Positions 31,074 through 39,887 of a DNA stretch of 64,000 bases are shown here, piece by piece. Position 1 is the stretch's first letter, and every line of letters begins with the position of its first letter. The stretch spans positions 2,108,001 through 2,172,000 of the forward strand of contig OZ006987.1 in NCBI GenBank assembly GCA_963931055.1, in the 5' to 3' direction. A program made the translations under genes and the position numbers. The notes under the pieces are model-generated. The model ran no database searches. It had not been told where the DNA came from and was given only the letters and a program-made list of their open reading frames with translations. The stretch comes from Coprenecus sp949297365. Its GTDB lineage: Bacteria > Bacteroidota > Bacteroidia > Bacteroidales > UBA932.

Positions 31074-31424
31074 ACCGTTTTCGCAGGAAACCCCGGCACT
31101 TTCCCCGGGGGTGGAAATGCCAAGTGCCACCAGAGAGGTCTGTGGAGCCGGTGCCCCGGCCGGCTGCGGGGGAAAGTGAACCGTTTTCGCGGAAATTCCC
31201 GGCACTTTCCCCGGGGGCGGAAATGCCAAGTGTGGCGAGAGAGGCCTGTGGAGCCGGTGCCCCTGCCGGCCGCGGGGGAAAGTGAACCGTTTTCGCGAGA
31301 AAGTCCGGCACTTTCCCCGGAGGGAGAGACTGCAAGTGCGGCGAGAGAGGCCTGTGGAGCCGGTGCCCCTGCCGGCCGCGGGGGAAAGTGAACCGTTTTC
31401 GCGGAAAAACCCGGCACTTTCCCC
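31062..31424 (+). repeat. REP/BIME-like array B, four units
   Basis: Units begin at about 31063, 31169, 31275 and 31381, all 106 bases apart, with the same 44-base palindrome and spacer as array A and in the same orientation. With array A it flanks the RAYT gene. After 31430 nothing is seen until the nucleotidase gene. Confidence 0.93.
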
Positions 31425-31490
31425 ACCGGAGGTGGAGACTGTGAGTCTTTCTGTGGGGGGAGGTAGGGGATGTGAGGAGGGTGGACGGGG

Positions 31491-32336
31491 TCAGTCGAAT
31501 GTGATGTCGAGGCGGCCGACGTATTCGCCCTGAGCTCCGGCCTGGACGATGATCACGTCCTCGCCGTCTAGATTGGGGTAGATCTTCTCGGATTTCAGGA
31601 ATGTGTGACTGTGGCCGCCGATGATGACGTCTATGTTGCGGGTGTTCCTGGCCAGGTTGATGTCCGTGCGCTGATTGGGATAGCCCGAATAACCCAGATG
31701 TGACAGGGCGATTACCAGGTCGCAGTGCTCCTCGTTCTTGAGATAGTCAGCCCATCTCTGAGCGGCCTCATAAGCGTCAATATAGACCAATCCTTCCCGG
31801 TTCTGTTTGGCAACAAGCGACTTAATGTTGGCCAACAGGCCGAAGACGCCTATCTTGCGGCCGTTCTTATACACGATAGTATACGGTTTTACATAAGGCT
31901 CCAGAGCAGTACCTGAGAAGTCATAGTTGGCGCAGACTGTCTGGAACTCCGCCTTTGAAAGCCGTCTGGCAAACTCGTTCACTCCGTTGTCAAACTCATG
32001 GTTGCCGATGGCCACTACCTCGTATCCGAGGGCATTCATCAGTTCCATCTCCAGGTCTCCCTTGAAGACCGTAAAATACGGTGTGCCCTGGTTGTAGTCT
32101 CCGGCATCAAGCAGCAGGACGCGGTCCCGGCCATACTGCGATATCACCTGGTGAAAATACTCGGCGCGGCGGTGTACGCCTCCTGCACCCGCACCACGGC
32201 CGACTCGTATCTCCTCTATCTGGGAATGGGTGTCATTGGTATGGAGTATCACCAGATCCTGAGCCGTAAGGGCGGGAACGGAGACAAGCAGAAGCAGCAC
32301 GAACGCTGCCGATATGGATTTGCTTCTTATCTTCAT
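31491..32336 (-). CDS. 5'-nucleotidase catalytic (metallophosphatase) subunit
   Basis: The 281-residue protein has a signal peptide (ending VPALTAQD) and the metal-binding blocks of the UshA N-terminal domain: LHTNDTHSQI, LDAGDYNQGTPYF, IGNHEFDNG, SHLGYSG and GGHSHTF. It should hydrolyse nucleotides in the periplasm. The C-terminal substrate domain of UshA is absent here and is encoded by the gene just upstream (four bases apart), so the enzyme is split into two secreted chains. Split forms are known in Bacteroidetes. The stop is 67 bases from REP array B. Confidence 0.9.
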   Translation of the reverse strand: MKIRSKSISAAFVLLLLVSVPALTAQDLVILHTNDTHSQIEEIRVGRGAGAGGVHRRAEYFHQVISQYGRDRVLLLDAGDYNQGTPYFTVFKGDLEMELMNALGYEVVAIGNHEFDNGVNEFARRLSKAEFQTVCANYDFSGTALEPYVKPYTIVYKNGRKIGVFGLLANIKSLVAKQNREGLVYIDAYEAAQRWADYLKNEEHCDLVIALSHLGYSGYPNQRTDINLARNTRNIDVIIGGHSHTFLKSEKIYPNLDGEDVIIVQAGAQGEYVGRLDITFD

Positions 32337-32340
32337 AATG

Positions 32341-33087
32341 TCAGTCCTTTTCTATGATTACACGTCCGTCACCCTTGTTCTCCAGGACTATGCCTGACTC
32401 GGAAAGGTCACGCAGATACCGTACGGCGGCATCCCGCAGTACGATGCCAGTACGGTCTATGGACACGGCGTCGTCTCCGATATCGAAACGGTCTCCCCCG
32501 TCCAGCAGAAAATCGATGGTCACCAGATTGTACAGAGCGTCATCCTCCAACGGCCGGCCACCTATCAGGCATTTCTCCAGTTCTCCGTCACGCACTACTA
32601 TCTCCACCCCGCCTAAAGCTTCGAACTTACCGGAAGCGAAACGCTCCAGAATACGGCGGATGTCCTCTCCTTCCATTACCGCAACCACGACAGTATTGTC
32701 AAACGGGAAAGTGGAATATATGTCATACACCCTGACTGCTCCCTTGGGAAAATTACTGCGTATGCCGCCGAAATTGGTAAGGGACATGGACGGATAGCCG
32801 TTGTTCAGACGGTCGGAAACGGCATATAGCAGCATGTCGGCAGCCAGATTGGACAGGGCGCTCTCGGGTCTACCTTCCTTTATCTCCTCCGAGGAATATA
32901 TCACCACTTCCATGAGTGGAGTCATCTGCTCCTGATGTGCGGCGACTATGCTGTCCACGCCATAGACGGTATCGCTCTCATAGGCGGAGTCCATCCTGAC
33001 ACGCTGCCAGCTGTACTCAAAGTCCTGAGCACTCAGCATCTGCCAGGTAAATACCGCAATCAAAGTCATTAATAAGCACTTACGCAT
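32341..33087 (-). CDS. 5'-nucleotidase C-terminal (substrate) domain protein
   Basis: The 248-residue secreted protein (signal ending MLSAQD) is the second UshA domain: SALSNLAADMLLYAV, LTNFGGIRSNFPKG and STFPFDNTVVVAVMEGEDIR are the nucleoside-binding parts. It has no metal-site motifs, so it needs the partner protein encoded next. In UshA the order is catalytic then substrate domain; in this operon the substrate domain comes first. Confidence 0.88.
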   Translation of the reverse strand: MRKCLLMTLIAVFTWQMLSAQDFEYSWQRVRMDSAYESDTVYGVDSIVAAHQEQMTPLMEVVIYSSEEIKEGRPESALSNLAADMLLYAVSDRLNNGYPSMSLTNFGGIRSNFPKGAVRVYDIYSTFPFDNTVVVAVMEGEDIRRILERFASGKFEALGGVEIVVRDGELEKCLIGGRPLEDDALYNLVTIDFLLDGGDRFDIGDDAVSIDRTGIVLRDAAVRYLRDLSESGIVLENKGDGRVIIEKD

Positions 33088-33162
33088 ATCTTATCTTCAA
33101 ATTAAAAGGTCAAAAGCCATGTCAGTCCAGAGGCGTGTCAGAGTGGGTAAAATACACCAAGA

Positions 33163-34515
33163 CTAATATTTAAGCCATTTCCAGATATCCTTCCAGGAGT
33201 ACTTCGTACCGTGCATCAGGATGCCGATACGGTATATCTTGCCGGAAAAATACACGGCAATCAGGAAAGTCACAAGCAGCAGCCCGATGGACAGCAGCAG
33301 TTCCCAGGTCTGGACGCAGCCCTCGAAAGGCACGCGGGCGAGCATCACCATCGGAGAGGTGAAGGGTATCATCGAGCCCCAGAAGGCCAGCTGGCTGTCG
33401 GGGTTCTGGAAGGCCTGGAGCATGAGCAGCAGACCGATGATGAGGGGAATGGTCACGGGCAGGACGAGCTGCTGGGTGTCGGCCTCGTTGTCCACTGCGG
33501 AGCCTATGGCCGCGAATAGAGAGGCGTACAGCAGGTAGCCGAGAACGAAGTAGATCAGGAAGCAGCCGATGATGAGACCGAAGTTGACCTCTTTGATGGC
33601 CGAGAATACCTGCGCCATCTCGCTGTCGGAGGCCTGAGTCATCTGGGTTATCTGCTCGGTGCCCATGCCGGCCATCTGGGTCATCTGCTCCATGGTCTCG
33701 GGGTCGCTCATCATTTCGGAGCCCATCGCCAGTTGGAAGCCGAAGACTATGGCCAGGGTCAGTATCACCCATATGAAGAACTGGGTGAGGGCCACGCTGG
33801 CCACGCCGAGAATCTTGCCTATCATCAGGTCGAAGGGCTTGACGGATGAGACGATGACCTCGACTATCTTGTTGGACTTCTCGTTGATGACGCTGGTCAT
33901 GACCATATTGCCGAACATCGTCACAAACATGTAGATGACAAAGCCCATGATGAACGAGATGGCCATATTGATGCCGAGTATGGACTCGCGTTCCTGACCG
34001 TCCTCACCGACTATGTAGGTGTTCAGGTCCACCTCGTGATTGAGGTCCGCCTGTATCCGGTCGAAATTCTCGATATTGTACTGCTGGAGCTTGTAGCGCT
34101 CTATGACATCGTTGACATCGGCCTTTATAGCGTCGCTCACCTTGGCGTTGATCTGCTTGGCGGCGTAGGCGTCCACAGTCACATTGTTGGCTGTGTCCAG
34201 AGGCGAGACATACATCACGGCATATACGCCCAGGCTGTCCAGATGATTCTTGGCAAACTCCAGGTCTATGTTCTCCGGAATCACATACTCTATCTCCGCC
34301 CCGCTTTCCAAAGCCTGTGCCACCACTCCCGAATCATCCAGCACCATCACCCTGTTGATATCCTTGTCCCAGTCAGCCATCATTATCAGCGAGGGCACGA
34401 TCATCAGGGCCGCGAAGAGGATAGGCGTAACGATAGTGGTGATTATAAATGATTTCTTCTTGACGCGGATAGAGAACTCACGTCCGAGTACGAGTTTTAT
34501 CTTCTTGAAGTCCAT
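33163..34515 (-). CDS. ABC-2-type exporter permease (NatB-like)
   Basis: The 450-residue protein has one N-terminal span (KSFIITTIVTPILFAALMIV), a periplasmic domain of about 150 residues (from DWDKDINRVMVLDD) and a cluster of five or six spans in the C-terminal half (ISFIMGFVIYMFVTMFGNMV, LIIGCFLIYFVLGYLLYASL, LVLPVTIPLIIGLLLMLQAF). This is the layout of NatB/ABC2_membrane_3 permeases that export Na+, drugs or lipids. A Met-Gln-rich cytoplasmic stretch (MEQMTQMAGMGTEQITQMTQ) lies between spans. The ATPase gene is one base upstream. Confidence 0.9.
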   Translation of the reverse strand: MDFKKIKLVLGREFSIRVKKKSFIITTIVTPILFAALMIVPSLIMMADWDKDINRVMVLDDSGVVAQALESGAEIEYVIPENIDLEFAKNHLDSLGVYAVMYVSPLDTANNVTVDAYAAKQINAKVSDAIKADVNDVIERYKLQQYNIENFDRIQADLNHEVDLNTYIVGEDGQERESILGINMAISFIMGFVIYMFVTMFGNMVMTSVINEKSNKIVEVIVSSVKPFDLMIGKILGVASVALTQFFIWVILTLAIVFGFQLAMGSEMMSDPETMEQMTQMAGMGTEQITQMTQASDSEMAQVFSAIKEVNFGLIIGCFLIYFVLGYLLYASLFAAIGSAVDNEADTQQLVLPVTIPLIIGLLLMLQAFQNPDSQLAFWGSMIPFTSPMVMLARVPFEGCVQTWELLLSIGLLLVTFLIAVYFSGKIYRIGILMHGTKYSWKDIWKWLKY

Positions 34516-34516
34516 A

Positions 34517-35440
34517 TTACTTGCCCTCCCCTTTTACTAATTGGATGAAAATATCGTTCATGCTCGGTATCAGCTCGCGGTAGGACACCACGTCGATGCC
34601 GCTGCCGGCCAGTTCCGAGAGTATCTGAGCCGATGGCGTACCCTTGGCCACGTCGTAGACGGCCCTGCGGATATCCTTGTGTTCCACGTCAAAAGCGAGG
34701 GTCAGCACCGATGATCCGGCCAGTTCCACGGATGCATCCGAAGGGCGGTAAAGTACCTCCACCTGGTTGCGGCCGTGCTCGCGGCGGATCTGCTCCACAC
34801 CGCCGGTAACCACGAGGTTGGACTTGTTGATCAGGGCTATATTGTCACAGAGCTCCTCCACGGAGGCCATGTTGTGGGTCGAGAGAATGACAGTCGTGCC
34901 CTCGTCCCTCATGCGCAGGATCTCGTCGCGGATAAGCTGGGCATTGACTGGGTCGAAGCCGGAGAAAGGCTCGTCGAGTATCAGCAGCTCGGGCCTGTGG
35001 AGCACCGTGGTGATGAACTGCACCTTCTGGGCCATACCCTTGGAGAGTTCCTCCACCTTCTTGTTCCACCAGCTCTCTATACCGAACTTCACGAACCACT
35101 TTTTGAGCTCGGTCATGGCCTGCTGGCGGCTCAGTCCCTTTAGTCGGGCCAGATACATGGCCTGCTCCCCTACCTTCATCTTCTTGTAAAGGCCCCTCTC
35201 CTCGGGGAGGTAGCCGATGCGGTAGACATCGTCGGGGACAACCGGGTTGTCATTGAAGAGCACAATGCCGGAATTAGGCACTGTAATCTGGTTGATGATT
35301 CTGATTAGAGTGGTCTTGCCTGCCCCGTTGGGCCCGAGCAGACCGAAGATAGTTCCTTTCGGAACTTCTATGGAGACATGGTTCAAGGCCGTATAAGTCC
35401 CGAACACCTTGACTATGTCCCTACAGGTTATTGTGTTCAT
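34517..35440 (-). CDS. ABC transporter ATP-binding protein (NatA-like)
   Basis: The 307-residue protein has Walker A GLLGPNGAGKTTLIR, the signature LSKGMAQKVQF, Walker B LLILDEPFSGFDP and the switch STHNMAS. The C-terminal extension of about 80 residues (DUF4162-like, ASVELAGSSVLTLAFDVEHK) is normal for NatA-type ATPases. It pairs with the permease directly downstream. The substrate is unknown. Confidence 0.93.
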   Translation of the reverse strand: MNTITCRDIVKVFGTYTALNHVSIEVPKGTIFGLLGPNGAGKTTLIRIINQITVPNSGIVLFNDNPVVPDDVYRIGYLPEERGLYKKMKVGEQAMYLARLKGLSRQQAMTELKKWFVKFGIESWWNKKVEELSKGMAQKVQFITTVLHRPELLILDEPFSGFDPVNAQLIRDEILRMRDEGTTVILSTHNMASVEELCDNIALINKSNLVVTGGVEQIRREHGRNQVEVLYRPSDASVELAGSSVLTLAFDVEHKDIRRAVYDVAKGTPSAQILSELAGSGIDVVSYRELIPSMNDIFIQLVKGEGK

Positions 35441-35454
35441 ACTGTTGTAAAATA

Positions 35455-36162
35455 TTATTCAAACTTGATGGAAACCAGCTCCTGGGTATGGTCCAGACGG
35501 CCTTTCTTGTCGTAGACAGCCTGCTTGACACAGCCGATGCCGGCCGCATACCAGGTCTCTATGCGTTCCGTTCTGGAACCTATGGGCTGCTTTGTCACCT
35601 GATTCTCCTTGATCAGGAAGCAGTCAAATGTCCCGGCTGGAACAGTAATGCTCTTCTGCTCCACCACCTGGCGGTTCTGAGTGGAGATGGTCGCCGATAT
35701 CTTGCCTATTCGAACCTTGATGGTGCCGTCGGGGATGGCCGTTCCGACCTTCATGCCGGCGGGGACGCTGCTTGCATCTCCCTTGGACATAATATCCTGC
35801 ACTTTCATAACTTTACCCATCTCACTCATACGCGAGACAGTACCGTCAGGACCGCCTACCGTGACTTCCATAGGCAGATTGCCAGCGTTGTCATCAAAGA
35901 GCGGATTACCGTCTTCATCGTAGAAGTACTGGTCAAATGTCACCGTTCCTTTCTTCAATGTTCCCGAAACCGCACTTACTGTCATTACATACGAAGCTGT
36001 CTTACGGCCGTCGGCATCATAATTGGCATACTCCAGGGTCATCCCCTTGGTGATGGGGCAGTACCCGGACTTATCGTAGTCCTGTGCAGATACAGAATAT
36101 CCGCCGGCTGTTATCATGACAGCGGCGGACATCATGGAAAGTAAAAATGCTGTATATCCCAT
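35455..36162 (-). CDS. Secreted TapB/DUF3108-like protein
   Basis: The 235-residue protein starts MGYTAFLLSMMSAAVMITAG with a cleavable signal ending VSAQ. The mature part has alternating strands (GMTLEYANYDADGRKTASYV, SITVPAGTFDCFLIKENQVT, ETWYAAGIGCVKQAVYDKKG) as in the TapB-like/DUF3108 beta-rich periplasmic proteins. Function is not known; it may bind a lipid or a polymer. It sits between the CNNM-type gene and the ABC pair on the same strand, with gaps of 7 and 14 bases, so co-transcription is likely. Confidence 0.7.
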   Translation of the reverse strand: MGYTAFLLSMMSAAVMITAGGYSVSAQDYDKSGYCPITKGMTLEYANYDADGRKTASYVMTVSAVSGTLKKGTVTFDQYFYDEDGNPLFDDNAGNLPMEVTVGGPDGTVSRMSEMGKVMKVQDIMSKGDASSVPAGMKVGTAIPDGTIKVRIGKISATISTQNRQVVEQKSITVPAGTFDCFLIKENQVTKQPIGSRTERIETWYAAGIGCVKQAVYDKKGRLDHTQELVSIKFE

Positions 36163-36169
36163 ACTTGTT

Positions 36170-37474
36170 CTATTTTTCTTTATCGTCCTTAACATCTTCG
36201 GGCTCAGAAACCGTTCTGTTGACAAGCACTTTGTCTATTCTCGCCCCGTCCATGTCCACAACCTCAAGGCGGAAGCCGTTCCACTCCACATATTCGCCGG
36301 ACTTGGGTATATGTTCAAGCAATTCAAGAATCAGGCCACCGACAGTATTGTAATCGTTTTCCGATGCCAGCTCCTCCATGTCAAAATGGGCCAGGAAGTC
36401 GTAGAACGGGCACTGGCCGTCCACCAGCCAGCCGCCTCCGTTCTGGCGCTCGATGATATCCGGCTCGTCCTCCTCGTCATCTATGGAGCCGACCAGACCT
36501 TCCAGTATGTCCTTGTATGTCACGATACCCTGGCATACACCGAACTCGTCGCAGACCAGTCCATATGTAACATGGGCCTTCTTCATCTGCTCCAGTACCT
36601 TGTATACGTCCGTGTACTCGTGGAAATACTGCACGGGGCGTATGATGTCATCTATAGAGAACTTCTCGTTGTCCAGCTTGCCGAAGAGATCCTTCAGGTA
36701 GACAACCCCGACTATCTCATCGAGACTGCCGTCGCCCACGGGATATACCTCAAAGAGATTCTCCTGCACAGTAGTATTGATTTCCTCCCGTGTCATCTCC
36801 TTGTCTATCCATACTATCTCGTTGCGGCTGGTCATGATGGATTCGATCTTTCTGTCTCCTAAAGAGAATACTCTTTCCACGATATCCTGTTCCACATCCT
36901 GTACCTCTCCGTCCTCCTTGCCCTCGGCCACCATCGACTTGATCTCCTCCTCAGTCACCTTGGCTTCTTTCTCCTCTACATGGAAAGCCTTGACAAACAG
37001 GGATGTACTCTTGTCCAGTATCCACACGAAAGGGGTGGCTATCCACGAGAGTACCAGCATGGGGCCGGACATTACCTTGGCGATACTCTCCGGAGAGCCC
37101 ATACCCAGACGTTTGGGAACCAGCTCGCCGAGAACAATGGTCAGATATGTCACGATGATAACTATGGATACCTGCGCAAGAGGCTGGGCCACACTTTCCG
37201 CCAGCCCCCAGCCCTCGAGTATGTCGGAGAACTTGTCCGCTATCGAGGCTCCCGAATAGATACCGGTGAGAATACCGATGAGAGTTATCCCTATCTGCAC
37301 TGTAGACAGGAACTTATTGGGTCTTTCAGTAAGATTGAGAACATTTTTGGCGGAGCGGCTGCCCCTTTTGGCATCGGCTGTAAGACTTGATTTTCTTGCG
37401 CTTATCAGAGCAACCTCACTCATGGAGAAGAGGCCGTTGAGTAGAATAAGAAGTAGAATTATAAAAATTTCCAT
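36170..37474 (-). CDS. CNNM/CorC-type membrane protein with CBS domains
   Basis: The 434-residue protein has the DUF21 transmembrane domain (residues 1-190, LLLILLNGLFSMSEVALISA, TERPNKFLSTVQIGITLIGI, LSWIATPFVWILDK), two CBS domains (about 205-335, IMTSRNEIVWIDKEMTREEI, VTYGLVCDEFGVCQGIVTYK) and a C-terminal CorC_HlyC domain (NDYNTVGGLILELLEHIPKS). It belongs to the HlyC/CorC family linked to Mg2+ or other cation efflux. It is the first gene of the transcription unit that runs to the ABC pair. Confidence 0.92.
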   Translation of the reverse strand: MEIFIILLLILLNGLFSMSEVALISARKSSLTADAKRGSRSAKNVLNLTERPNKFLSTVQIGITLIGILTGIYSGASIADKFSDILEGWGLAESVAQPLAQVSIVIIVTYLTIVLGELVPKRLGMGSPESIAKVMSGPMLVLSWIATPFVWILDKSTSLFVKAFHVEEKEAKVTEEEIKSMVAEGKEDGEVQDVEQDIVERVFSLGDRKIESIMTSRNEIVWIDKEMTREEINTTVQENLFEVYPVGDGSLDEIVGVVYLKDLFGKLDNEKFSIDDIIRPVQYFHEYTDVYKVLEQMKKAHVTYGLVCDEFGVCQGIVTYKDILEGLVGSIDDEEDEPDIIERQNGGGWLVDGQCPFYDFLAHFDMEELASENDYNTVGGLILELLEHIPKSGEYVEWNGFRLEVVDMDGARIDKVLVNRTVSEPEDVKDDKEK

Positions 37475-37499
37475 TCAAATGTAAGAATAGTCACGAATG

Positions 37500-37507
37500 C
37501 AAAAATA
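37500..37507 (-). promoter_or_regulatory. -7 element before the CNNM-type gene
   Basis: The minus strand reads TATTTTTG, 25 bases before the start codon. Confidence 0.45.
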
Positions 37508-37532
37508 ATGAAAATTCGGAATTAGCATAGGG

Positions 37533-38105
37533 TTAATCAGAATTCTCCATGCATTTATTGAAGCAATGGCGGCAGAGAGGCTCGTAGATATCCTTCTCCC
37601 CGAGTTCCACCAGGCGGTCGCTTGTGCTCAGCCGGTGGGAATGCAGTGCGGGATCACCGCATCTGACACAGATGGCATGTACCTTGTCCACGTATTCGGC
37701 CACGGCCATAAGAGCCGGCATGGGGCCGAACGGTTTTCCCTGGTAGTCCATGTCCAGGCCGGCGGCTATGACTCTTATGCCCGAGGATGCAAGCTGGCGG
37801 CACACGTCCACTATGCCGTCGTCGAAGAACTGGGCCTCATCTATGCCCACCACGTCCACGTCTCCGGAGAGCAGCAGGATACTGGCCGAAGACTCCACCG
37901 GTGTGGAAAGTATGGCAGTGGCATCGTGTGAGACTACTTCCTGCACTGAGTATCTGGTATCTATGCCGGGCTTGAATATCTCTACCCGCTGATTGGCGAA
38001 CTTGGCCCGCTTCAGACGGCGTATAAGCTCCTCGGTCTTGCCCGAGAACATCGAGCCGCAGATTACTTCTATCCATCCCGGTTTTTTTGCGTATTCTGAA
38101 AACAT
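37533..38105 (-). CDS. tdk: Thymidine kinase
   Basis: The 190-residue protein is a type II thymidine kinase: P-loop GSMFSGKTEELIRRL, the DEAQFF motif, the lasso GLDMDYQGKPFGPMPALMAV, and a zinc site from CVRC and CRHC. It phosphorylates thymidine in salvage. It is divergent from rsmI, with overlapping promoters in the 80-base gap. Confidence 0.95.
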   Translation of the reverse strand: MFSEYAKKPGWIEVICGSMFSGKTEELIRRLKRAKFANQRVEIFKPGIDTRYSVQEVVSHDATAILSTPVESSASILLLSGDVDVVGIDEAQFFDDGIVDVCRQLASSGIRVIAAGLDMDYQGKPFGPMPALMAVAEYVDKVHAICVRCGDPALHSHRLSTSDRLVELGEKDIYEPLCRHCFNKCMENSD

Positions 38106-38110
38106 TTTCT

Positions 38111-38118
38111 TACTTTTG
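38111..38118 (+). promoter_or_regulatory. -7 element for rsmI
   Basis: TACTTTTG lies 67 bases before the rsmI ATG. Confidence 0.45.
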
Positions 38119-38154
38119 TCCTTTGCGGATGCAGTCGTCCCGGCATCCGAAGTG

Positions 38155-38162
38155 CAAAATTA
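38155..38162 (-). promoter_or_regulatory. -7 element for tdk
   Basis: The minus strand reads TAATTTTG, 49 bases before the tdk start; the two divergent transcripts would overlap. Confidence 0.4.
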
Positions 38163-38185
38163 ACATTTTATACCATTTTACCGTC

Positions 38186-38896
38186 ATGGCCGGCAAGCTT
38201 TATATCGTACCCACTCCTGTGGGCAATCTGGAAGACATGACTTTCAGAGCCATCGCGGTTCTGAAACAGGTGGACCTCATCCTGGCCGAGGACACCAGGA
38301 CCACATCCGTGCTTCTGAAGCACTACGGGATATCAAAGCCTACGGAGGCGCACCACAAGTTCAACGAGCACGCCCGTGTCCGCCCAGTCTGCGAAAAGCT
38401 CCTCTCAGGTATGGACATAGCATTGGTGTCGGACGCCGGTACCCCGGGCATTTCCGATCCTGGATTCATGCTGGCCCGTGCATGCGCTGAAGAAGGTATA
38501 GATGTCATTACTCTGCCCGGAGCCACGGCCTTCGTACCGGCTCTTATAGACTCGGGACTACCGGCCGACAGGTTCTCGTTCGAGGGTTTCCTGCCGGTAA
38601 AGAAGGGCCGTCAGACCCGTCTGACAGAGCTCGCCTCCGAAGGCCGCACCATGATATTCTACGAGTCGCCCTACCGGCTGGCCAGGACCCTGTCGCAGAT
38701 GTGCGGGTATTTCGGGCCGGAGCGCAGGGCGTCGGTCTCCCGCGAGATCAGCAAGGTCCACGAGGAGACCCGCAGGGGGACGCTCTCAGAGCTGGCCTCG
38801 TGGTTCACGGACAACCCGCCCAAAGGGGAGATAGTACTAACAGTAGAAGGGAAAGCATATGTGGGAAGAAGAGAAAAAGAGGAAAGGGAGGACTGA
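38186..38896 (+). CDS. rsmI: 16S rRNA (cytidine1402-2'-O)-methyltransferase
   Basis: The 236-residue protein is RsmI, which methylates the ribose of C1402 in 16S rRNA. The marks are LYIVPTPVGNLEDMTFRAI, ILAEDTRTTSVLLKHY, ALVSDAGTPGISDPGFMLAR, LPGATAFVPALIDSGLP and ESPYRLARTL. The start at 38186 (MAGKLY) fits the family; 33 upstream codons are open but not conserved-looking. The 3' end overlaps the next gene by 38 bases. Confidence 0.95.
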   Translation: MAGKLYIVPTPVGNLEDMTFRAIAVLKQVDLILAEDTRTTSVLLKHYGISKPTEAHHKFNEHARVRPVCEKLLSGMDIALVSDAGTPGISDPGFMLARACAEEGIDVITLPGATAFVPALIDSGLPADRFSFEGFLPVKKGRQTRLTELASEGRTMIFYESPYRLARTLSQMCGYFGPERRASVSREISKVHEETRRGTLSELASWFTDNPPKGEIVLTVEGKAYVGRREKEERED

Positions 38897-39695
38897 GCGT
38901 CTTTTCTCCAACGGAGTCATCATCCTGGTGTTCCTGATTCTGGCGGCCCAGGCTGTATTTTTCACCAGACACCTTATTATTAATAGCAGGCGTGCCGAGA
39001 CAGGCACAGCATCAGGGACAGTTTCCACCCAGGGCAGGCCGCCTTCATCCGACACTGCCGGCATCGTCCGTTATCCGTCTGTTAATGAGCGGCAAGGTGC
39101 TGAGCCAGGCGGCCGGAATGCAGTGGCAGCTACGGGACAGTACGGAAGCACAGGTTCCGTGGATAAGAACAAAGTGCCGCAAGACGGACCTGCGGATGCT
39201 GCTGGAACCGGAGCCGCGGCATCTGTCGGAGATGTGTCCGCAACTGGGACAGAGAGCCGGCGGTATGAATACGATTACGACGGATGGAAATGGGATATGG
39301 TGGAACTTAACTCTGCCGACAGCGCGGCTCTGGATGCGCTGCCTGGAATAGGACCGTGGTACGCAAAGCAGATATTGAGTTACCGCGAGCGCCTCGGGAC
39401 TTACGCGGACGTCAGTCAGCTGCTGGATATCCGCGGATTCGACACTGCACGTCTCAATCGTCTTTGCGGCTATGTGTTTATAGAGCCGGCATCCGTCCGG
39501 GGGCTGGACCTGCGCACCATGTCCGTTGACTCCATGGCGTCACACCCTTATATAGGTCCGTATGCCGCAAAAGGCATAGACCGCTTCCGCCGCACTGTCC
39601 CTGACAGCGTTTTCTCATTGCAGGCCATAGTCGAGAACGGCATACTGTCCGGAATGCAGGCCAGAAGACTGTCTCTGTACATGCTCCGGGACTGA
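38859..39695 (+). CDS. Membrane-anchored helix-hairpin-helix (ComEA-like) protein
   Basis: The 278-residue protein has a membrane anchor at about residues 18-38 (NGVIILVFLILAAQAVFFTR), a low-complexity linker rich in Gly, Ala and Thr (45-130), and HhH motifs from 145: VELNSADSAALDALPGIGPW and YAKQILSYRERLGTYADVSQ, then LLDIRGF. A second, weaker HhH unit follows (SVDSMASHPYIGPYAAKGID). ComEA-type proteins bind DNA in the periplasm for uptake. Its start inside rsmI shows translational coupling. No other competence gene is in the window. Confidence 0.82.
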   Translation: MWEEEKKRKGRTERLFSNGVIILVFLILAAQAVFFTRHLIINSRRAETGTASGTVSTQGRPPSSDTAGIVRYPSVNERQGAEPGGRNAVAATGQYGSTGSVDKNKVPQDGPADAAGTGAAASVGDVSATGTESRRYEYDYDGWKWDMVELNSADSAALDALPGIGPWYAKQILSYRERLGTYADVSQLLDIRGFDTARLNRLCGYVFIEPASVRGLDLRTMSVDSMASHPYIGPYAAKGIDRFRRTVPDSVFSLQAIVENGILSGMQARRLSLYMLRD

Positions 39696-39821
39696 CATTC
39701 AGTCACTGACAGCGCAGTTACCTACATGTAGGTCATGCAATTACCCAGTTGCTGTGTATCTCTGGATGGAACAGCAATTTAAACCTACGTTTATTTTGCC
39801 ATACGTTTTTTTGTCATACAC

Positions 39822-39854
39822 TTGTCACAATCTGATTTTTTTGCATTAAATTTG
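39822..39854 (+). promoter_or_regulatory. Promoter of the four-gene lipoprotein operon
   Basis: TTG at 39822-39824 and TAAATTTG at 39847-39854 with a 22-base gap; the first ATG is at 39888. Confidence 0.5.
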
Positions 39855-39887
39855 CACCGTTTTAAACGTACTATTAAATCAATCAAG

